Shown: positions 1-9,535, counted from the first letter of the stretch. The stretch is DNA of 64,000 nt from Salinigranum halophilum (GCF_007004735.1 NZ_SSNL01000006.1:124001-188000), one strand, 5' to 3'. A program made the numbers and translations. The notes: generated from the letters alone by a model not told the origin.

Positions 1-942
1 GTCCTCCGGCGTCTCGGGTTCATGGCGGTGACGCTGTTCTTCGTGACGCTCATCGCCTTCGGCGTCACCAACATCCTCCCGGGTGACGTCGCGCTCCTCA
101 TCCTGGGGCCGAACGCGACACAGGAGTCACTTGAGGCGCTCCGTGCACAGCTCGGGCTCAACCGACCGCTGTATCTACAGTACATCGAGTGGGTCCTCGG
201 TCTCGTCCAGGGCAACATGGGCGAGTCACTACGGTTCAGCGAGCCGGTGACGGCACTCATCGCCGAGCGGCTGCCCCGGTCGCTCATGCTCGCCGTCGCC
301 GCGACGTTCGTCGCCGTGTGTCTGTCGGTCCCGCTCGGTGTCTACGCCGCGATCAACCAGAACGAAGCACCCGACGTCACCGCGTCGATGTTCGCCTTCG
401 TCGGCATCTCGATGCCCATCTTCCTCTGGGGGCTGGTGTTCATCCTGCTGTTCGCCGTCTGGTTGAACCTCTTCCCGACCGGCGGGTACGTCTCGCCCTC
501 GGAGGACCTCGTCGGCTCGCTGCAGCGACTGGCGCTCCCCGCGGGGGCGATGGGTTTCGCACTCACCGCCTACATCATGCGGATGACACGCTCGTCCATG
601 CTGGAGGTGCTGAGCGAGGAGTACATCAACCTCGCTCGCGCCAAAGGGATGAGCCAGCGGGTCATCGTCCTCCGCCACGCGCTGAAGAACGCCATCATCC
701 CGGTCATCACCGTCATCGCGTTCCAGTTCAGCTACGCGTTCGGGGGCGTCGTCGTCCTCGAAGAGGTGTTCTTCTGGCCCGGCATCGGGCGACTGACGCT
801 GACCGCCATCCAGAGCCGTGACATCCCCCTCATCCAGGGGTGCATCGTCGTCGTCGCACTGATATACATGTTCTCGAACTTCGCCGCAGACCTGTTGTAC
901 GCGTACTTCGACCCGCGCATCCGCTACGGGGGTGACGAGTGA
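1..942 (+). CDS. dppB: Dipeptide/nickel-type ABC transporter permease DppB, 5' end cut by window
   Basis: Inner permease of a peptide/nickel (PepT) family importer. The reading frame is open from base 1, and the codons before the first ATG at 22 encode LRRLGF, the usual DppB cytoplasmic lead-in, so the true start lies upstream of the window. A first membrane helix is followed by a long external loop and then about five more helices. The EAA loop that contacts the ATPase is visible (YINLARAKGMSQRVIVLRHA, about residues 207-227). The stop overlaps the dppC ATG as TGATG, which indicates translational coupling. The substrate-binding protein is not in the window. Substrate is inferred from family only. 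Confidence 0.93.
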   Translation, partial: VLRRLGFMAVTLFFVTLIAFGVTNILPGDVALLILGPNATQESLEALRAQLGLNRPLYLQYIEWVLGLVQGNMGESLRFSEPVTALIAERLPRSLMLAVAATFVAVCLSVPLGVYAAINQNEAPDVTASMFAFVGISMPIFLWGLVFILLFAVWLNLFPTGGYVSPSEDLVGSLQRLALPAGAMGFALTAYIMRMTRSSMLEVLSEEYINLARAKGMSQRVIVLRHALKNAIIPVITVIAFQFSYAFGGVVVLEEVFFWPGIGRLTLTAIQSRDIPLIQGCIVVVALIYMFSNFAADLLYAYFDPRIRYGGDE

Positions 943-1841
943 TGGCGGCCGAACAGCAGTCGGTCGCCGACCGCCTCGGGCTCACCGGGCCGAAACGCGA
1001 ACGGGCGGCCCGCTTCGCCCGCAAGTTCCGGAGTAACACGAAGGCGATGGTCGGGCTGTCGCTCGTGTTGTTGCTCGTGCTTGTCGCGGTGTTCGCGCCG
1101 ATCATCGCGCCGTACCCCGTCGCCGAGACGAGCATCGAAGACCGCACGGAGGCACCCTCGCTCGAACACCCCTTCGGCACCGACGACCTGGGTCGCGACA
1201 TCTTCAGCCGCGTCGTCATGGGCAGCCGCATCTCGCTGTACGTCGGGTTCGGTGCCATCTCGGGCGCGCTCGTGGTGGGCGCGGTCATCGGCGTCGTTGC
1301 GGGGTACTCGGGCGGTATCGTCGACGAGATCCTGATGCGGGTCATGGACGCCGCGATGGCGTTCCCCCCCGTACTGCTCGCGCTCACGCTGCTCGTCGTT
1401 CTCGGCCCCGAGTTGAGTAACGTCGTCATCGCCCTCGCGTTCGTCTACACGCCGTACATCGCCCGGGTGACGCGGAGTGCGGCGCTCGCAGAGCGGAGCG
1501 AAGCGTACGTCGAAGCCGCCGTCGCCCGTGGCGAGGGCGACTCCCGGATCGTGTTCAGCGAGGTCCTACCCAACTGCATGGCACCCATCCTGGTTCAAGG
1601 GTCGCTCAACGTCTCGTTCGCCATCCTGGCGGAGGCGAGCCTCTCGTTCCTCGGCCTCGGTGCACAGCCGCCGCGGCCGTCGTGGGGGCTCATGATCAAC
1701 ACCGGGCGGGGGTTCATGGAGACGGCTCCGTGGATGCTCCTGTTCCCCGCGCTCGCAATCGGCATCGCCGTCGTCGGCTTCAACATGCTCGGTGACGGGC
1801 TCCGTGACGTCCTCGACCCGAAGGTGGAGGCGATCGAATGA
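942..1841 (+). CDS. dppC: Dipeptide/nickel-type ABC transporter permease DppC
   Basis: Second permease of the importer, 299 residues, a normal DppC length. The N-terminal cytoplasmic segment (about 35 residues) precedes helix 1, as in DppC/OppC. The motif FGTDDLGRDIFSR after the first external loop is a DppC hallmark, and the EAA loop lies near residues 188-212. The ATG at 942 overlaps the dppB stop; a GTG three bases earlier is possible but less likely. The last four bases overlap the ATG of the downstream ATPase gene, so the three genes form one operon. Confidence 0.93.
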   Translation: MAAEQQSVADRLGLTGPKRERAARFARKFRSNTKAMVGLSLVLLLVLVAVFAPIIAPYPVAETSIEDRTEAPSLEHPFGTDDLGRDIFSRVVMGSRISLYVGFGAISGALVVGAVIGVVAGYSGGIVDEILMRVMDAAMAFPPVLLALTLLVVLGPELSNVVIALAFVYTPYIARVTRSAALAERSEAYVEAAVARGEGDSRIVFSEVLPNCMAPILVQGSLNVSFAILAEASLSFLGLGAQPPRPSWGLMINTGRGFMETAPWMLLFPALAIGIAVVGFNMLGDGLRDVLDPKVEAIE

Positions 1842-3988
1842 GCGCCGACATCGACGCGGCCACGACGGGTGAGGCGGACGCAGCGCCGCTCCTCGACGTC
1901 CGGAACCTCCGCACGGAGTTCCGCACCGAAGACGGTCCCATCGTCGCCTCGAACGACGTCTCGTTTACGCTCGAACGCGGCGAGACCATGGGACTCGTCG
2001 GTGAGTCCGGTGCCGGCAAGTCCGTCACCGCGCGGTCGCTCATGCGGCTCATCGACTCGCCCGGCGAGATTACGGGCGGCCAGGTCGTCTTCGACGGTGA
2101 GGATTTACTACAAAAATCCGAACGCGAGATGCGCGACGTCCGTGGGAACCGCATCGCGATGATCCCCCAGGACCCGATGACGTCGCTCAACCCCGTGATG
2201 ACCGTCGGCGAACAGATCACTGAGACCGTTCGCCGCCACCAGGACGTGACGAAAGGGGAGGCGAGACAGCGCGCCGTCGAGGCCATGGCGGAGGTGGGCA
2301 TCCCGGACGCGAAAGAGCGCGTCGACGACTATCCCCACGAGTTCTCCGGCGGGATGCGCCAGCGCGTCCTCGTCGCGATCGGCTTCTCCTGTGAGCCAGA
2401 CCTCATCATCGCGGACGAACCGACGACGGCACTGGACGTGACGACGCAGGCGAAGATTCTCGACCTGCTCAACGACCTCCAGGAGCGCCGCGGGATGGCC
2501 GTCCTCATGATCACGCACAACCTCGGCGTCGTCGCACAGACGTGCGACCACGTGGGTGTGATGTACGCCGGCAACCTGGTCGAGACGGCTCCACTCGACG
2601 CGCTGTTCGACCGCCCGCGACACCCCTACACGCGCGCGCTCATCGACTCGATTCCCGCCCTCGACACCGACTACGACGAACTCCCGACGCTCGAGGGGGC
2701 GATGCCCGACCTGGGCGACCTCCCGAGCGGCTGTAACTTCGCGCCGCGGTGTCCCCACGCGACGGAGGCGTGTCGGACCGGCGGCGACCCCACGCTCGAA
2801 TCGACGGCAGGGTCGGCCTCGCGCGCGGCGTGCATCCACGCGAACGACCTCGACCTCTCGGAGACGACGGCACACGTCACTCCCGGGAGTGACCGGGACG
2901 TCGACCGCAGCGGCGACCCGCTCTTCGAAGTCCGCGGCCTGAAGAAGTACTTCTCCGCCGGGGACGGCATCCTGGGCAACGTCCGCCTCTCGCGCGGAGA
3001 CGGCGGCTTCCCGACGCTCGAACGCCGGTACGTCAAAGCCGTCGACGACATCAGCTTCGACATCTACCCCGGTGAGACGGTGGGGCTGGTGGGCGAGTCT
3101 GGCTGTGGGAAGTCGACCGTCGCGCGGACCGCCTTACGCCTCCTCGAACCGACCGACGGGGAGGTGTACTTCGACGGCCAGCCGCTGCACGACCTGGGCT
3201 CGTCGGCGGTCCGGAGCCTGCGTCGCGAGATGCAGATCATCTTCCAGGACCCGCAGAGCTCCCTCAACCCCCGGAAGACGGTAGGCCGTATCATCGGGCG
3301 GGCGATGGAGAAACACGACATCGCCACCGGCGACGAGAAACGCGAACGGGTCGCCGAACTGCTCGAACGCGTCGGCCTCTCGGCGGCGGCCGCGAAGAAG
3401 TACCCCCACGAGTTCTCCGGGGGACAGCAACAGCGCGTCGCCATCGCGCACGCCCTCGCGGTCGAACCACGACTCATCGTCTGTGACGAACCGGTGTCGG
3501 CGCTGGACGTGAGCGTACAGGCGCAGATCCTCAACCTCCTCGCCGAGATCCAGGCCGACACCGGCATCGCGTACCTGTTCATCTCGCACAACATCGGTGT
3601 CGTCCGGCACATCTGCGACCGGGTCGCCGTGATGTACCTCGGCAAGATCGCCGAGTTCGGCACCATCGACCAGGTGTTCTCGGCCCCGTTCCACCCCTAC
3701 ACCGAGAGCTTGCTCTCGGCGGTCCCCCACGCGAACCCGAACCGCGTGACCGACCGTATCCTGCTGGAGGGAACGGTTCCGAGCCCCATCGACCCGCCCT
3801 CGGGCTGTCCGTTCCAGACACGGTGTCCGAAGAAACTCGGCGACGAGTGCGAAGTGAACACGCCGGCTCTCGAAGACGTCGGCGACGGACACGAGATTTC
3901 GTGTCTGCTCTCCGTCGAGGAGATGAGCGAACGGGAGTCGTTCATCACGCCCTCGACCGAAGGGCCCGCGGTCGGCGACTCGGACTGA
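1838..3988 (+). CDS. dppDF: Fused DppD-DppF dual ATPase of peptide ABC transporter
   Basis: A 716-residue protein with two complete ABC ATPase domains in tandem, equivalent to separate DppD and DppF. Domain 1 has Walker A GESGAGKS (residues 55-62), signature SGGMRQRV and Walker B LIIADEP. Domain 2 has Walker A GESGCGKS (about 418-425), signature SGGQQQRV and Walker B LIVCDEP. Each is followed by the oligopeptide-ATPase C-terminal region with its Cys motif (GCNFAPRC and GCPFQTRC). ATG at 1838 overlaps the dppC stop by 4 nt. It energises uptake of peptides or a related solute. Fusion of the two ATPases occurs elsewhere in this family. Confidence 0.94.
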   Translation: MSADIDAATTGEADAAPLLDVRNLRTEFRTEDGPIVASNDVSFTLERGETMGLVGESGAGKSVTARSLMRLIDSPGEITGGQVVFDGEDLLQKSEREMRDVRGNRIAMIPQDPMTSLNPVMTVGEQITETVRRHQDVTKGEARQRAVEAMAEVGIPDAKERVDDYPHEFSGGMRQRVLVAIGFSCEPDLIIADEPTTALDVTTQAKILDLLNDLQERRGMAVLMITHNLGVVAQTCDHVGVMYAGNLVETAPLDALFDRPRHPYTRALIDSIPALDTDYDELPTLEGAMPDLGDLPSGCNFAPRCPHATEACRTGGDPTLESTAGSASRAACIHANDLDLSETTAHVTPGSDRDVDRSGDPLFEVRGLKKYFSAGDGILGNVRLSRGDGGFPTLERRYVKAVDDISFDIYPGETVGLVGESGCGKSTVARTALRLLEPTDGEVYFDGQPLHDLGSSAVRSLRREMQIIFQDPQSSLNPRKTVGRIIGRAMEKHDIATGDEKRERVAELLERVGLSAAAAKKYPHEFSGGQQQRVAIAHALAVEPRLIVCDEPVSALDVSVQAQILNLLAEIQADTGIAYLFISHNIGVVRHICDRVAVMYLGKIAEFGTIDQVFSAPFHPYTESLLSAVPHANPNRVTDRILLEGTVPSPIDPPSGCPFQTRCPKKLGDECEVNTPALEDVGDGHEISCLLSVEEMSERESFITPSTEGPAVGDSD

Positions 3989-4078
3989 GACTGACCTCCG
4001 TTCACCGAGTCACCGGCGGCGCGTGCCGGCTGTGGCACGAAGCTCTCGGCTCTCGGCTGGCCGCTCCGGCGTCGGGGG

Positions 4079-4783
4079 TCAGTACTTCACGCCGAAGTCG
4101 AACACCGACGGTGGATAGTCGGTCTCTGCGCCCTCGGTCTCCGCAACGAGTTGTTCCTGTGCGCGACGCGCTTCTTCCAGGAGTGTTCGCAGGTCGTCGA
4201 CAGGCCTTTCGGAGAGGTCGACCCGGAGGTTGTGATAGAACTCCGGCTCCGGCGCGTGGATGAGGAGGGCGGCGCTCAGTTCGCCGCGCTCGTCGCCGCC
4301 CGCTGCCTCGCCCGCCTCGAGCGCGCTCACGAGTCGATTAGCCATGTCGCCGTCCGTCGATTCGTACGCCTCCACCGTGGCGTCGAGGACGTCGGGCCCC
4401 GTGAGGATGTTGCCGGCGACCGTGTGGTCGTCGCCGATGCGGTGGCCGCACCACTCGGTACACTCCTCGCCCGTGAACGCGAACTCGCTGTCGAAGCCGA
4501 CGCCGTGGACCTGCCGATACGCGGCGTGTTCGTCGTCGTCGAGCACCGCCGAGAGGGCGTCGTCGACCCGCTCGCCCGCCGCGGCGCGCTCGACGCCCGC
4601 CCGTCCGTGGTCGGTCTTCGTGAACGCCTGCGTGACGACGGCCGCCGCCTCGCTCACGTACGGACAGGTCGCGCCGACCGACACCGTGCCGGTGGTCACC
4701 GCCGCGCCGAAGACGTTCGCGTCGGGGTCCCGTGCCGCGATGGAGAACGTTCCCGGGACGTGCCGGAGTGACTCTCGTCGCAT
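4079..4783 (-). CDS. DUF1028 family (Ntn-hydrolase-like) protein
   Basis: Matches the DUF1028 family from its first residues: GTFSIAARDP near the N-terminus, then GAAVTTGTVSVGATCPYV and YRQVHGVG. DUF1028 is an Ntn-hydrolase-like family of unknown substrate. It faces the dpp operon tail to tail with only 90 bp between stops, so a role in processing imported peptides is a possible but unproven link. Start chosen at ATG 4783, 9 codons before the family motif. ATG 4810, preceded by GAAGAG, is an alternative. The TATA-like box at 4904-4916 would give a leader of 70-100 nt. Confidence 0.8.
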   Translation of the reverse strand: MRRESLRHVPGTFSIAARDPDANVFGAAVTTGTVSVGATCPYVSEAAAVVTQAFTKTDHGRAGVERAAAGERVDDALSAVLDDDEHAAYRQVHGVGFDSEFAFTGEECTEWCGHRIGDDHTVAGNILTGPDVLDATVEAYESTDGDMANRLVSALEAGEAAGGDERGELSAALLIHAPEPEFYHNLRVDLSERPVDDLRTLLEEARRAQEQLVAETEGAETDYPPSVFDFGVKY

Positions 4784-4903
4784 GGTGACGGTCACACCGA
4801 CGCGATACATAGCTCTTCGTACTCGCGGGAGGTCCGGATCGTGACTCCGTGGAATCGGTGAACCGTCTCGGGGTACGCTGCGACATTCGACCCTCAAAAG
4901 ATA

Positions 4904-4916
4904 CAATTATTTATAC
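4904..4916 (-). promoter_or_regulatory. TATA box for the DUF1028 gene
   Basis: Minus strand reads GTATAAATAATTG, a near-consensus archaeal TATA box in otherwise GC-rich DNA. Predicted transcription start is near 4884, upstream of the DUF1028 start at 4783 (or 4810). Confidence 0.55.
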
Positions 4917-5396
4917 ACGAATCATCGGGAGAGGGACACCGACTGTCCGATTACTGAGACCAGCCTGTTCGCGTGACTGAGCGCTCCCGTCGCTGCCCTG
5001 TCGACCGGCTGAGCTGGTCGTGCCGGCGGTCGTCGGTGATTTCGGGTCGGTCGATGCACGAACGGCCCGACTGCGGACCGCCCACCGAACACCCTGTGCA
5101 CGTCGGCGGACGCCACCGATACCTATCTCTTCCTCGGCGATGGAGGGACCGAACTGTCCCGCAAGCCCGGTCAGCCGACAGGTCTCGCCAGTCCGTCGGT
5201 TGCATGGGCGGCCGCCTGACGGGTCGTTCGCCCGCTCGCTATCGATACCGGGACCGCTTCCGCGGGTCGACCCATCGCCTCGACGGGCGCGCTGTCGAGC
5301 GTGCGATACTCTGTCCGAACAACCCGATTCCGACAGTTCTACTTGGACACTCGAGACGACCCCACGACAGGCACAGAGCGACTGGGTACCCGACGG
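4917..5396. other. Intergenic stretch, nothing recognised
   Basis: About 480 bp between the DUF1028 promoter and the end of the next small gene. Open frames here have Arg/Pro-rich composition typical of out-of-frame GC-rich DNA and no recognisable start region, so no gene is supported. Confidence 0.5.
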
Positions 5397-5708
5397 TCAC
5401 GACCGCTCTCCGTCGCAACACACCGTGTATCGCACGTCGGTCCCCTGGAGGGCGGACACCTGCGCACGGACCTCGTCGAGCGACTCGAACCGGCCGAACT
5501 TGCCGACGGTCGTGCCGTCGGCTCGGAGGGTGAGGCTCCACCGACTCTCGCGACCGGGCCCGTCGTGACGGTCGACGACGAGTGTCCGGTCCGACCCCTC
5601 CACCCGCAGTCGGTCCGGTGACTCGTCGACACACTCCCAGTCGTCCCCCTCGAGTACCGGTGCCACGTGTTCGCGAAGTCGAGCCGATGCGGTGTCCGAC
5701 TGTCCCAT
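5397..5708 (-). CDS. Small hypothetical protein (103 aa)
   Basis: Not recognised as a known family. The protein starting MGQSDTASARLREHVAPVLE has the acidic composition of real haloarchaeal proteins and looks like a compact alpha/beta domain of alternating strands (LRVEGSDRTLVVDRHD, RWSLTLRADG). A Cys-Cys pair lies near the C-terminus (YTVCCDGERS). ATG 5708 was chosen because codons upstream become Arg/Gln-rich and lose the acidic bias. It is divergent from the membrane gene at 5946, with a large inverted repeat between them. Confidence 0.6.
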   Translation of the reverse strand: MGQSDTASARLREHVAPVLEGDDWECVDESPDRLRVEGSDRTLVVDRHDGPGRESRWSLTLRADGTTVGKFGRFESLDEVRAQVSALQGTDVRYTVCCDGERS

Positions 5709-5802
5709 ACGCTGTCGATGGCCTCGAAGCAGTAAGCGCTGTCGTCCGGGTCTCTCGGTTCTCACTCGACACTCCGCTCGACGAGCGGGTCACCCGAGTC
5801 GC

Positions 5803-5846
5803 ATTAACCAACTGAGGGTGAGAATCCCCCACCGATGTTGGTTAAT
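5803..5846. repeat. Perfect 10-bp inverted repeat, putative operator
   Basis: ATTAACCAAC (5803-5812) and GTTGGTTAAT (5837-5846) are perfect inverted copies separated by 24 bp. The spacer contains a further GGTG/CACC pair. It sits between divergent genes (5397-5708 minus and 5946-6635 plus), which suits a protein-binding site. A hairpin RNA is the alternative. Confidence 0.5.
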
Positions 5847-5945
5847 CCGGCCACGTGGACGCTCGCTCCTCGTCACCCCTCGACTCTCCAGACTCGGGAA
5901 TCGTGTGGGCTCTATATGCACCTGCACAGCCTTCTGTCACCTGCT

Positions 5946-6635
5946 ATGGGGGAGGACGTCTCGGGAACGGTCAGTCGAATCGGATTCTGGGCGGCGGTGT
6001 TCGCCACCCTGTTCAGTGTCACCTACATCGTTGCGCAGCTCGGCGAGTGGCTCGGACTCTTGGGATCGTCGGGTGGCCCGGAAAGTAGCAGCACCCCGTT
6101 CGGGCTCATCGTCCTGCTCACCCCGTCGTTGTTCCTCGGGACGGCGTTCGTCGTCCTGATGGTCAGCGTCCACTACTACGCGTCCGAGGAGCGGAAGATC
6201 TGGAGCCACATCGGCCTCGTGTTCGCGACCATCTACGCCGTCTTGATCAGCATCAACTACTACGTCCAGCTCACCTTCGTCGTGCCCCGCCTGCTTCAGG
6301 GAGACGTCGACAGCGTGTCGCTCCAGCCGTTCCTGTTCGTCCCGTTCGACTCGTTCCTGTACTCGGTGGACATCCTCGGTTACAGCTTCATGAGTCTCGC
6401 AACGCTCTTCGCCGCGTTCGCCTTCACCGCGACGGGGGTCGAACGCACGGTTCGATGGTTCATGATTGCAAACGGCCTCCTCATCCCGTTCCTGGCGCTC
6501 CAGATCTACTACCACCCGCTGATATGGATCGCCGCCCTGTGGGCCGTCACGTTCCCCGGCGTCACGGTCTCTCTCGCCGTCCTCTTCAGACGGACCTCTG
6601 ACACGGTCGCGGAGCCGGCCGTCGCCCCCGCCTGA
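5946..6635 (+). CDS. Multi-pass membrane protein of unknown function
   Basis: 229 residues with about six hydrophobic segments: near residues 12-30, 45-70, 85-108, 130-160, 165-185 and 190-210. The short hydrophilic C-terminus ends in a row of Ala/Val/Pro. I do not recognise the family. Start chosen at ATG 5946 (MGEDVSGTVSRIGFW) because a TATA-like box TCTATATG at 5911-5918 predicts a transcript start near 5940, i.e. an almost leaderless mRNA. A longer reading frame back to 5835 would run through that promoter. No catalytic motif is visible. Confidence 0.65.
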   Translation: MGEDVSGTVSRIGFWAAVFATLFSVTYIVAQLGEWLGLLGSSGGPESSSTPFGLIVLLTPSLFLGTAFVVLMVSVHYYASEERKIWSHIGLVFATIYAVLISINYYVQLTFVVPRLLQGDVDSVSLQPFLFVPFDSFLYSVDILGYSFMSLATLFAAFAFTATGVERTVRWFMIANGLLIPFLALQIYYHPLIWIAALWAVTFPGVTVSLAVLFRRTSDTVAEPAVAPA

Positions 6636-6691
6636 CGGCTTCCCCGTCGCCGGAGGGGTCGACCGGGTGGCGCGCAGGACGACGACGGCGG

Positions 6692-6898
6692 TCATCTCGA
6701 GCAGGGGAGCGACTGTTCCCAGACTCCGCAGTACCTGAACGACACCCACCCGAGCGACGCACTCACCGCGATGAGGCCGACGCTCCAGCGGTGGCCGTCG
6801 TCGCGGACGAGTCAGACGATGCCGGCGAGCGCCCCCACGATACTGAGCACGAGTCCCAGCACGCCCAGACACTCGTCGGGCCACGGCACGCCGTGCGT
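6692..6898 (-). pseudogene. Possible broken two-helix membrane ORF (in-frame TGA)
   Basis: On the minus strand a frame reads VPWPDECLGVLGLVLSIVGA, continues to a TGA at 6814-6812, then goes on with a second hydrophobic stretch (WSVGLIAVSASLGWVSF) to a TGA at 6694-6692. Both halves resemble membrane helices in the same frame. This could be a decayed gene, a sequencing error, or chance. The rest of 6636-7054 holds nothing else recognisable. Confidence 0.22.
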
Positions 6899-7054
6899 GT
6901 CGAACGGTTACATCACGGTCTGACTCGTTGGCCGATTTCCAAACGGCTGCCGCTCCCGTCCGGACTGACGGTGGTTCGGCGTCTCTCGCGGTCTCTCGCG
7001 GGGCACGTCCGTTCTTCCCGAACGTTGGTATCCCTGGACGTCGTTGGGTCGACT

Positions 7055-7684
7055 ATGCCGAAGACCGAACCGTTCGAGAGACACACCGACCGGTACGAAG
7101 CGTGGTTCGACGCCCACGAGGACGCCTATCAGTCCGAACTGGCGGCGCTGCGTCGCCTCCTCCCTGCGCCGGGCTACGGTCTCGAAATCGGGGTCGGGAG
7201 CGCGCGATTCGCCGCACCGCTCGGGATGGAGGTCGGACTCGACCCGGCCGAGGAGATGCTCCGCCACGCCCGCGACCGGGGAATCGACGTGGTCAGAGGC
7301 CTCGCCGAGTTCCTGCCGTTCGCCGACGCGGCGTTCGATACGGCCCTGATCGTGACGACAATCTGTTTCGTCGACGACATCCACGAGACGCTGGCCGAGG
7401 CCGAGCGTATCCTCGCCCCCGACGGGAGCCTCGTCATCGGCTACATCGACAAGAACAGCCCCGTCGGGCGAGTCTACCAGGCGACCAAGGAGGAGAACCC
7501 GTTCTACCGCGAGGCGGAGTTCGTCTCGACCGAGCAACTCGTCGACGCGCTCGAAGTCGTCGGGTTCGACGATTTCGAGTTCGTCCAGACCATCTACCAC
7601 CCGCTAGACGAGGTCGACGGACCGGAACCGATCCACGCGGGATACGGCGACGGCTCCTTCGTCGGCATCAAAGCCACCCGCTAG
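7055..7684 (+). CDS. SAM-dependent methyltransferase (class I, UbiE-like)
   Basis: 209 residues with a class I Rossmann methyltransferase core: motif I LEIGVGSARFAAPLG near residues 47-60, acidic motif II in GLDPAEEM, then LAEFLPFADAAFDTALI (motif III/post I) and ILAPDGSLVIGYIDK (motif IV strand). The C-terminal half fits substrate binding in small-molecule methyltransferases of the Methyltransf_11 type. The substrate cannot be told. ATG at 7055 is the first start before the conserved N-terminus (PFERHTDRYEAWF). No obvious operon partner; the next gene starts 97 bp on with its own upstream region. Confidence 0.82.
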   Translation: MPKTEPFERHTDRYEAWFDAHEDAYQSELAALRRLLPAPGYGLEIGVGSARFAAPLGMEVGLDPAEEMLRHARDRGIDVVRGLAEFLPFADAAFDTALIVTTICFVDDIHETLAEAERILAPDGSLVIGYIDKNSPVGRVYQATKEENPFYREAEFVSTEQLVDALEVVGFDDFEFVQTIYHPLDEVDGPEPIHAGYGDGSFVGIKATR

Positions 7685-7781
7685 CGGGTCGCCCACCCCG
7701 GACGAGCGGGTCGCTGTGGGCGTCGTGTCGGCTCTCCCCACTGAGAATCCTTTTGTCACCACCGAGTATAGGACAACTGTC

Positions 7782-8096
7782 ATGACGGTGATTGGTGAAC
7801 TGAACATTGTCCCCGTTCGGGAGGGGAGCATGTCGGGAGAGATTGCGAAGGCTATCGACGCGCTCGAGGGGTTCGACATCGCCTACGAGACGACCCCGAT
7901 GGGGACGATTCTGGAGGCCGAGGACGTCCACGAGTTGTTCGCGGCCGCGGAAGCGGCGCACGAAGCGGTCGACGACGACCGGGTGATCACGACACTGAAG
8001 ATCGACGACAAACGAACGGTCGACCAGCGCGCCCGTGACAAGGTCACCGCGGTCGAGGACCGCCTCGGTCGAGCCGCGCGAAGCGGGGGCCGGTAG
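7782..8096 (+). CDS. MTH1187/YkoF-like (UPF0045, thiamine-binding type) protein
   Basis: 104 residues, the usual size of the MTH1187 (DUF77/UPF0045) family: an alpha/beta fold that oligomerises, with some homologues binding thiamine. Family features are the N-terminal strand VIGELNIVPV, then SMSGEIAKAIDALEGFDIAYETTPMG split over helix and strand, and VITTLKIDDKR before a C-terminal helix. ATG 7782 gives the canonical start. The extra C-terminal ARSGGR tail is variable. Ligand is inferred from the family and is not shown by the sequence. Confidence 0.8.
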   Translation: MTVIGELNIVPVREGSMSGEIAKAIDALEGFDIAYETTPMGTILEAEDVHELFAAAEAAHEAVDDDRVITTLKIDDKRTVDQRARDKVTAVEDRLGRAARSGGR

Positions 8097-8169
8097 CCAC
8101 CGCCGCCGCTTCCGTCGGGACGCACCGGTCCGCCTCGGCGACGGGTTCGTGCCTCGCGACTCCCGGCCG

Positions 8170-9330
8170 TCAGAAGACGGTCACCTCACCCGCGACGAGC
8201 GCTCGTGAGAGGTCGTCGATTCCGTCGAGTTCCTCGGTGACGATGCGTCGTATCCCGTCGTCGTCGCGTGCGGTGGTGTCGACGTCGATAGCCAACGGCT
8301 CGGTGACGGGACAGCCGATTCGAGAGAGGAGTTTCACCTCGGTGTGTGCCGCCCCGAGTTCGCGGTGGATGCGGTCGGCGGCGTTCGAGGCGAGGAGGTT
8401 GTACAGCTTCCCGACGTGACTGACCGGGTTCTTCCCGGCCGCCGCCTCCAGACTCATCGGCCGGTGTGGCGTGATGAGGCCGTTCACGCGATTCCCCCGG
8501 CCGACGTTCCCGTCGTCTCCCATCTCCGCCGAGAGGCCGGTCTCGGTGAGGTAGACGCGTCCCGTCTCGACGTCGTCGGCGGCGTTCACCTCCACGTGGA
8601 CGGCGTTCGCCGTCCGCTCGGTCGCGTATCGTCTGACCACCTCCGCGACCCGTCGTTTCACCGCGACGTACTCGTCTATGTCCGAGACGTGTCGGGAGAC
8701 GACGGCCGCCGCGACGGTGATGTGGAGGTCGTCGTCGGCCCGCCAGCCCATCAGCTTGAGGTCCGCCCCCACCGCCGGAACCCGCTCGCGGAGCGCCGAT
8801 TCGAGCCCCCTGACGATTCGGTCCGTCTCGGAGAGCGGGGCGTAGCCGGTGCCGACGCTGGTGTCGTTCGCCCGGGTGACGCCTCGTTCGTCGAACAGCG
8901 ATTTGAGGTCGGACGAGGCCTCCCCGATACGGCAGTCGAACTCGACCGCGTCGGCGGGGAGTTCGCCGAGGTGGTCGTCGACGTACTCCCGCGCGGCATC
9001 GAGCGCGAGCTGGTCGACCGGGATTCGGTGTCCGTCGACGGCCTTCGTCGCCCGTCCGCCGAGCAGGACGTAGATGGGGTCGACGATCTCGCCGCCCCCG
9101 AAGGCGGGGTCCGTCGACCCGGCGACCAGCTGGACCTTGTCGGTGTTGTGGTGGAGGACCCGGCCGAACTCGTCGAGATAGTGTCGCGAAAGGCGCCGGG
9201 AGATGGCCTCTGCGATGCCGTCACAGATCGAGTCCGGATGGCCGACCCCCTTCCGCTCGACGAACTCCGTCGCCCGCGAGGCGATGGGGTCACGGTCGAG
9301 GTGATAGATCGTGAACGTGGGTTCCGGCAT
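8170..9330 (-). CDS. mat: Archaeal-type S-adenosylmethionine synthetase
   Basis: Makes S-adenosylmethionine from ATP and methionine in the cytoplasm. 386 residues, close to the ~400 of archaeal MAT, which is very diverged from bacterial MetK. Recognisable blocks are [20 protein letters not shown] near residues 25-44, [24 protein letters not shown] near the C-terminus, and [20 protein letters not shown] (the Gly-rich nucleotide loop). ATG 9330 begins [16 protein letters not shown], the expected haloarchaeal N-terminus. It is upstream of rnhA on the opposite side of a 205-bp gap, so it is probably monocistronic. It supplies the methyl donor for enzymes such as the methyltransferase nearby. Confidence 0.93.
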   Translation of the reverse strand: MPEPTFTIYHLDRDPIASRATEFVERKGVGHPDSICDGIAEAISRRLSRHYLDEFGRVLHHNTDKVQLVAGSTDPAFGGGEIVDPIYVLLGGRATKAVDGHRIPVDQLALDAAREYVDDHLGELPADAVEFDCRIGEASSDLKSLFDERGVTRANDTSVGTGYAPLSETDRIVRGLESALRERVPAVGADLKLMGWRADDDLHITVAAAVVSRHVSDIDEYVAVKRRVAEVVRRYATERTANAVHVEVNAADDVETGRVYLTETGLSAEMGDDGNVGRGNRVNGLITPHRPMSLEAAAGKNPVSHVGKLYNLLASNAADRIHRELGAAHTEVKLLSRIGCPVTEPLAIDVDTTARDDDGIRRIVTEELDGIDDLSRALVAGEVTVF

Positions 9331-9535
9331 GGGTACCCATCACAACGTGTCTCTCGGTGATTACTTCGTCGCCGCCTGGGTCTCGTTCGTCTCTTCGAGG
9401 GCGTCTCACTGGGCCGTTCCGCGTCGCCGACACGGCTTCGAGAGACGCGACGGACTCTCGTGCGCCGTACGACCCCGTCTCGACGATTCGCTTCGTCCGG
9501 CCGCGGGTCAGCGTGGTCCCCGCCGCCGAGTGCGG

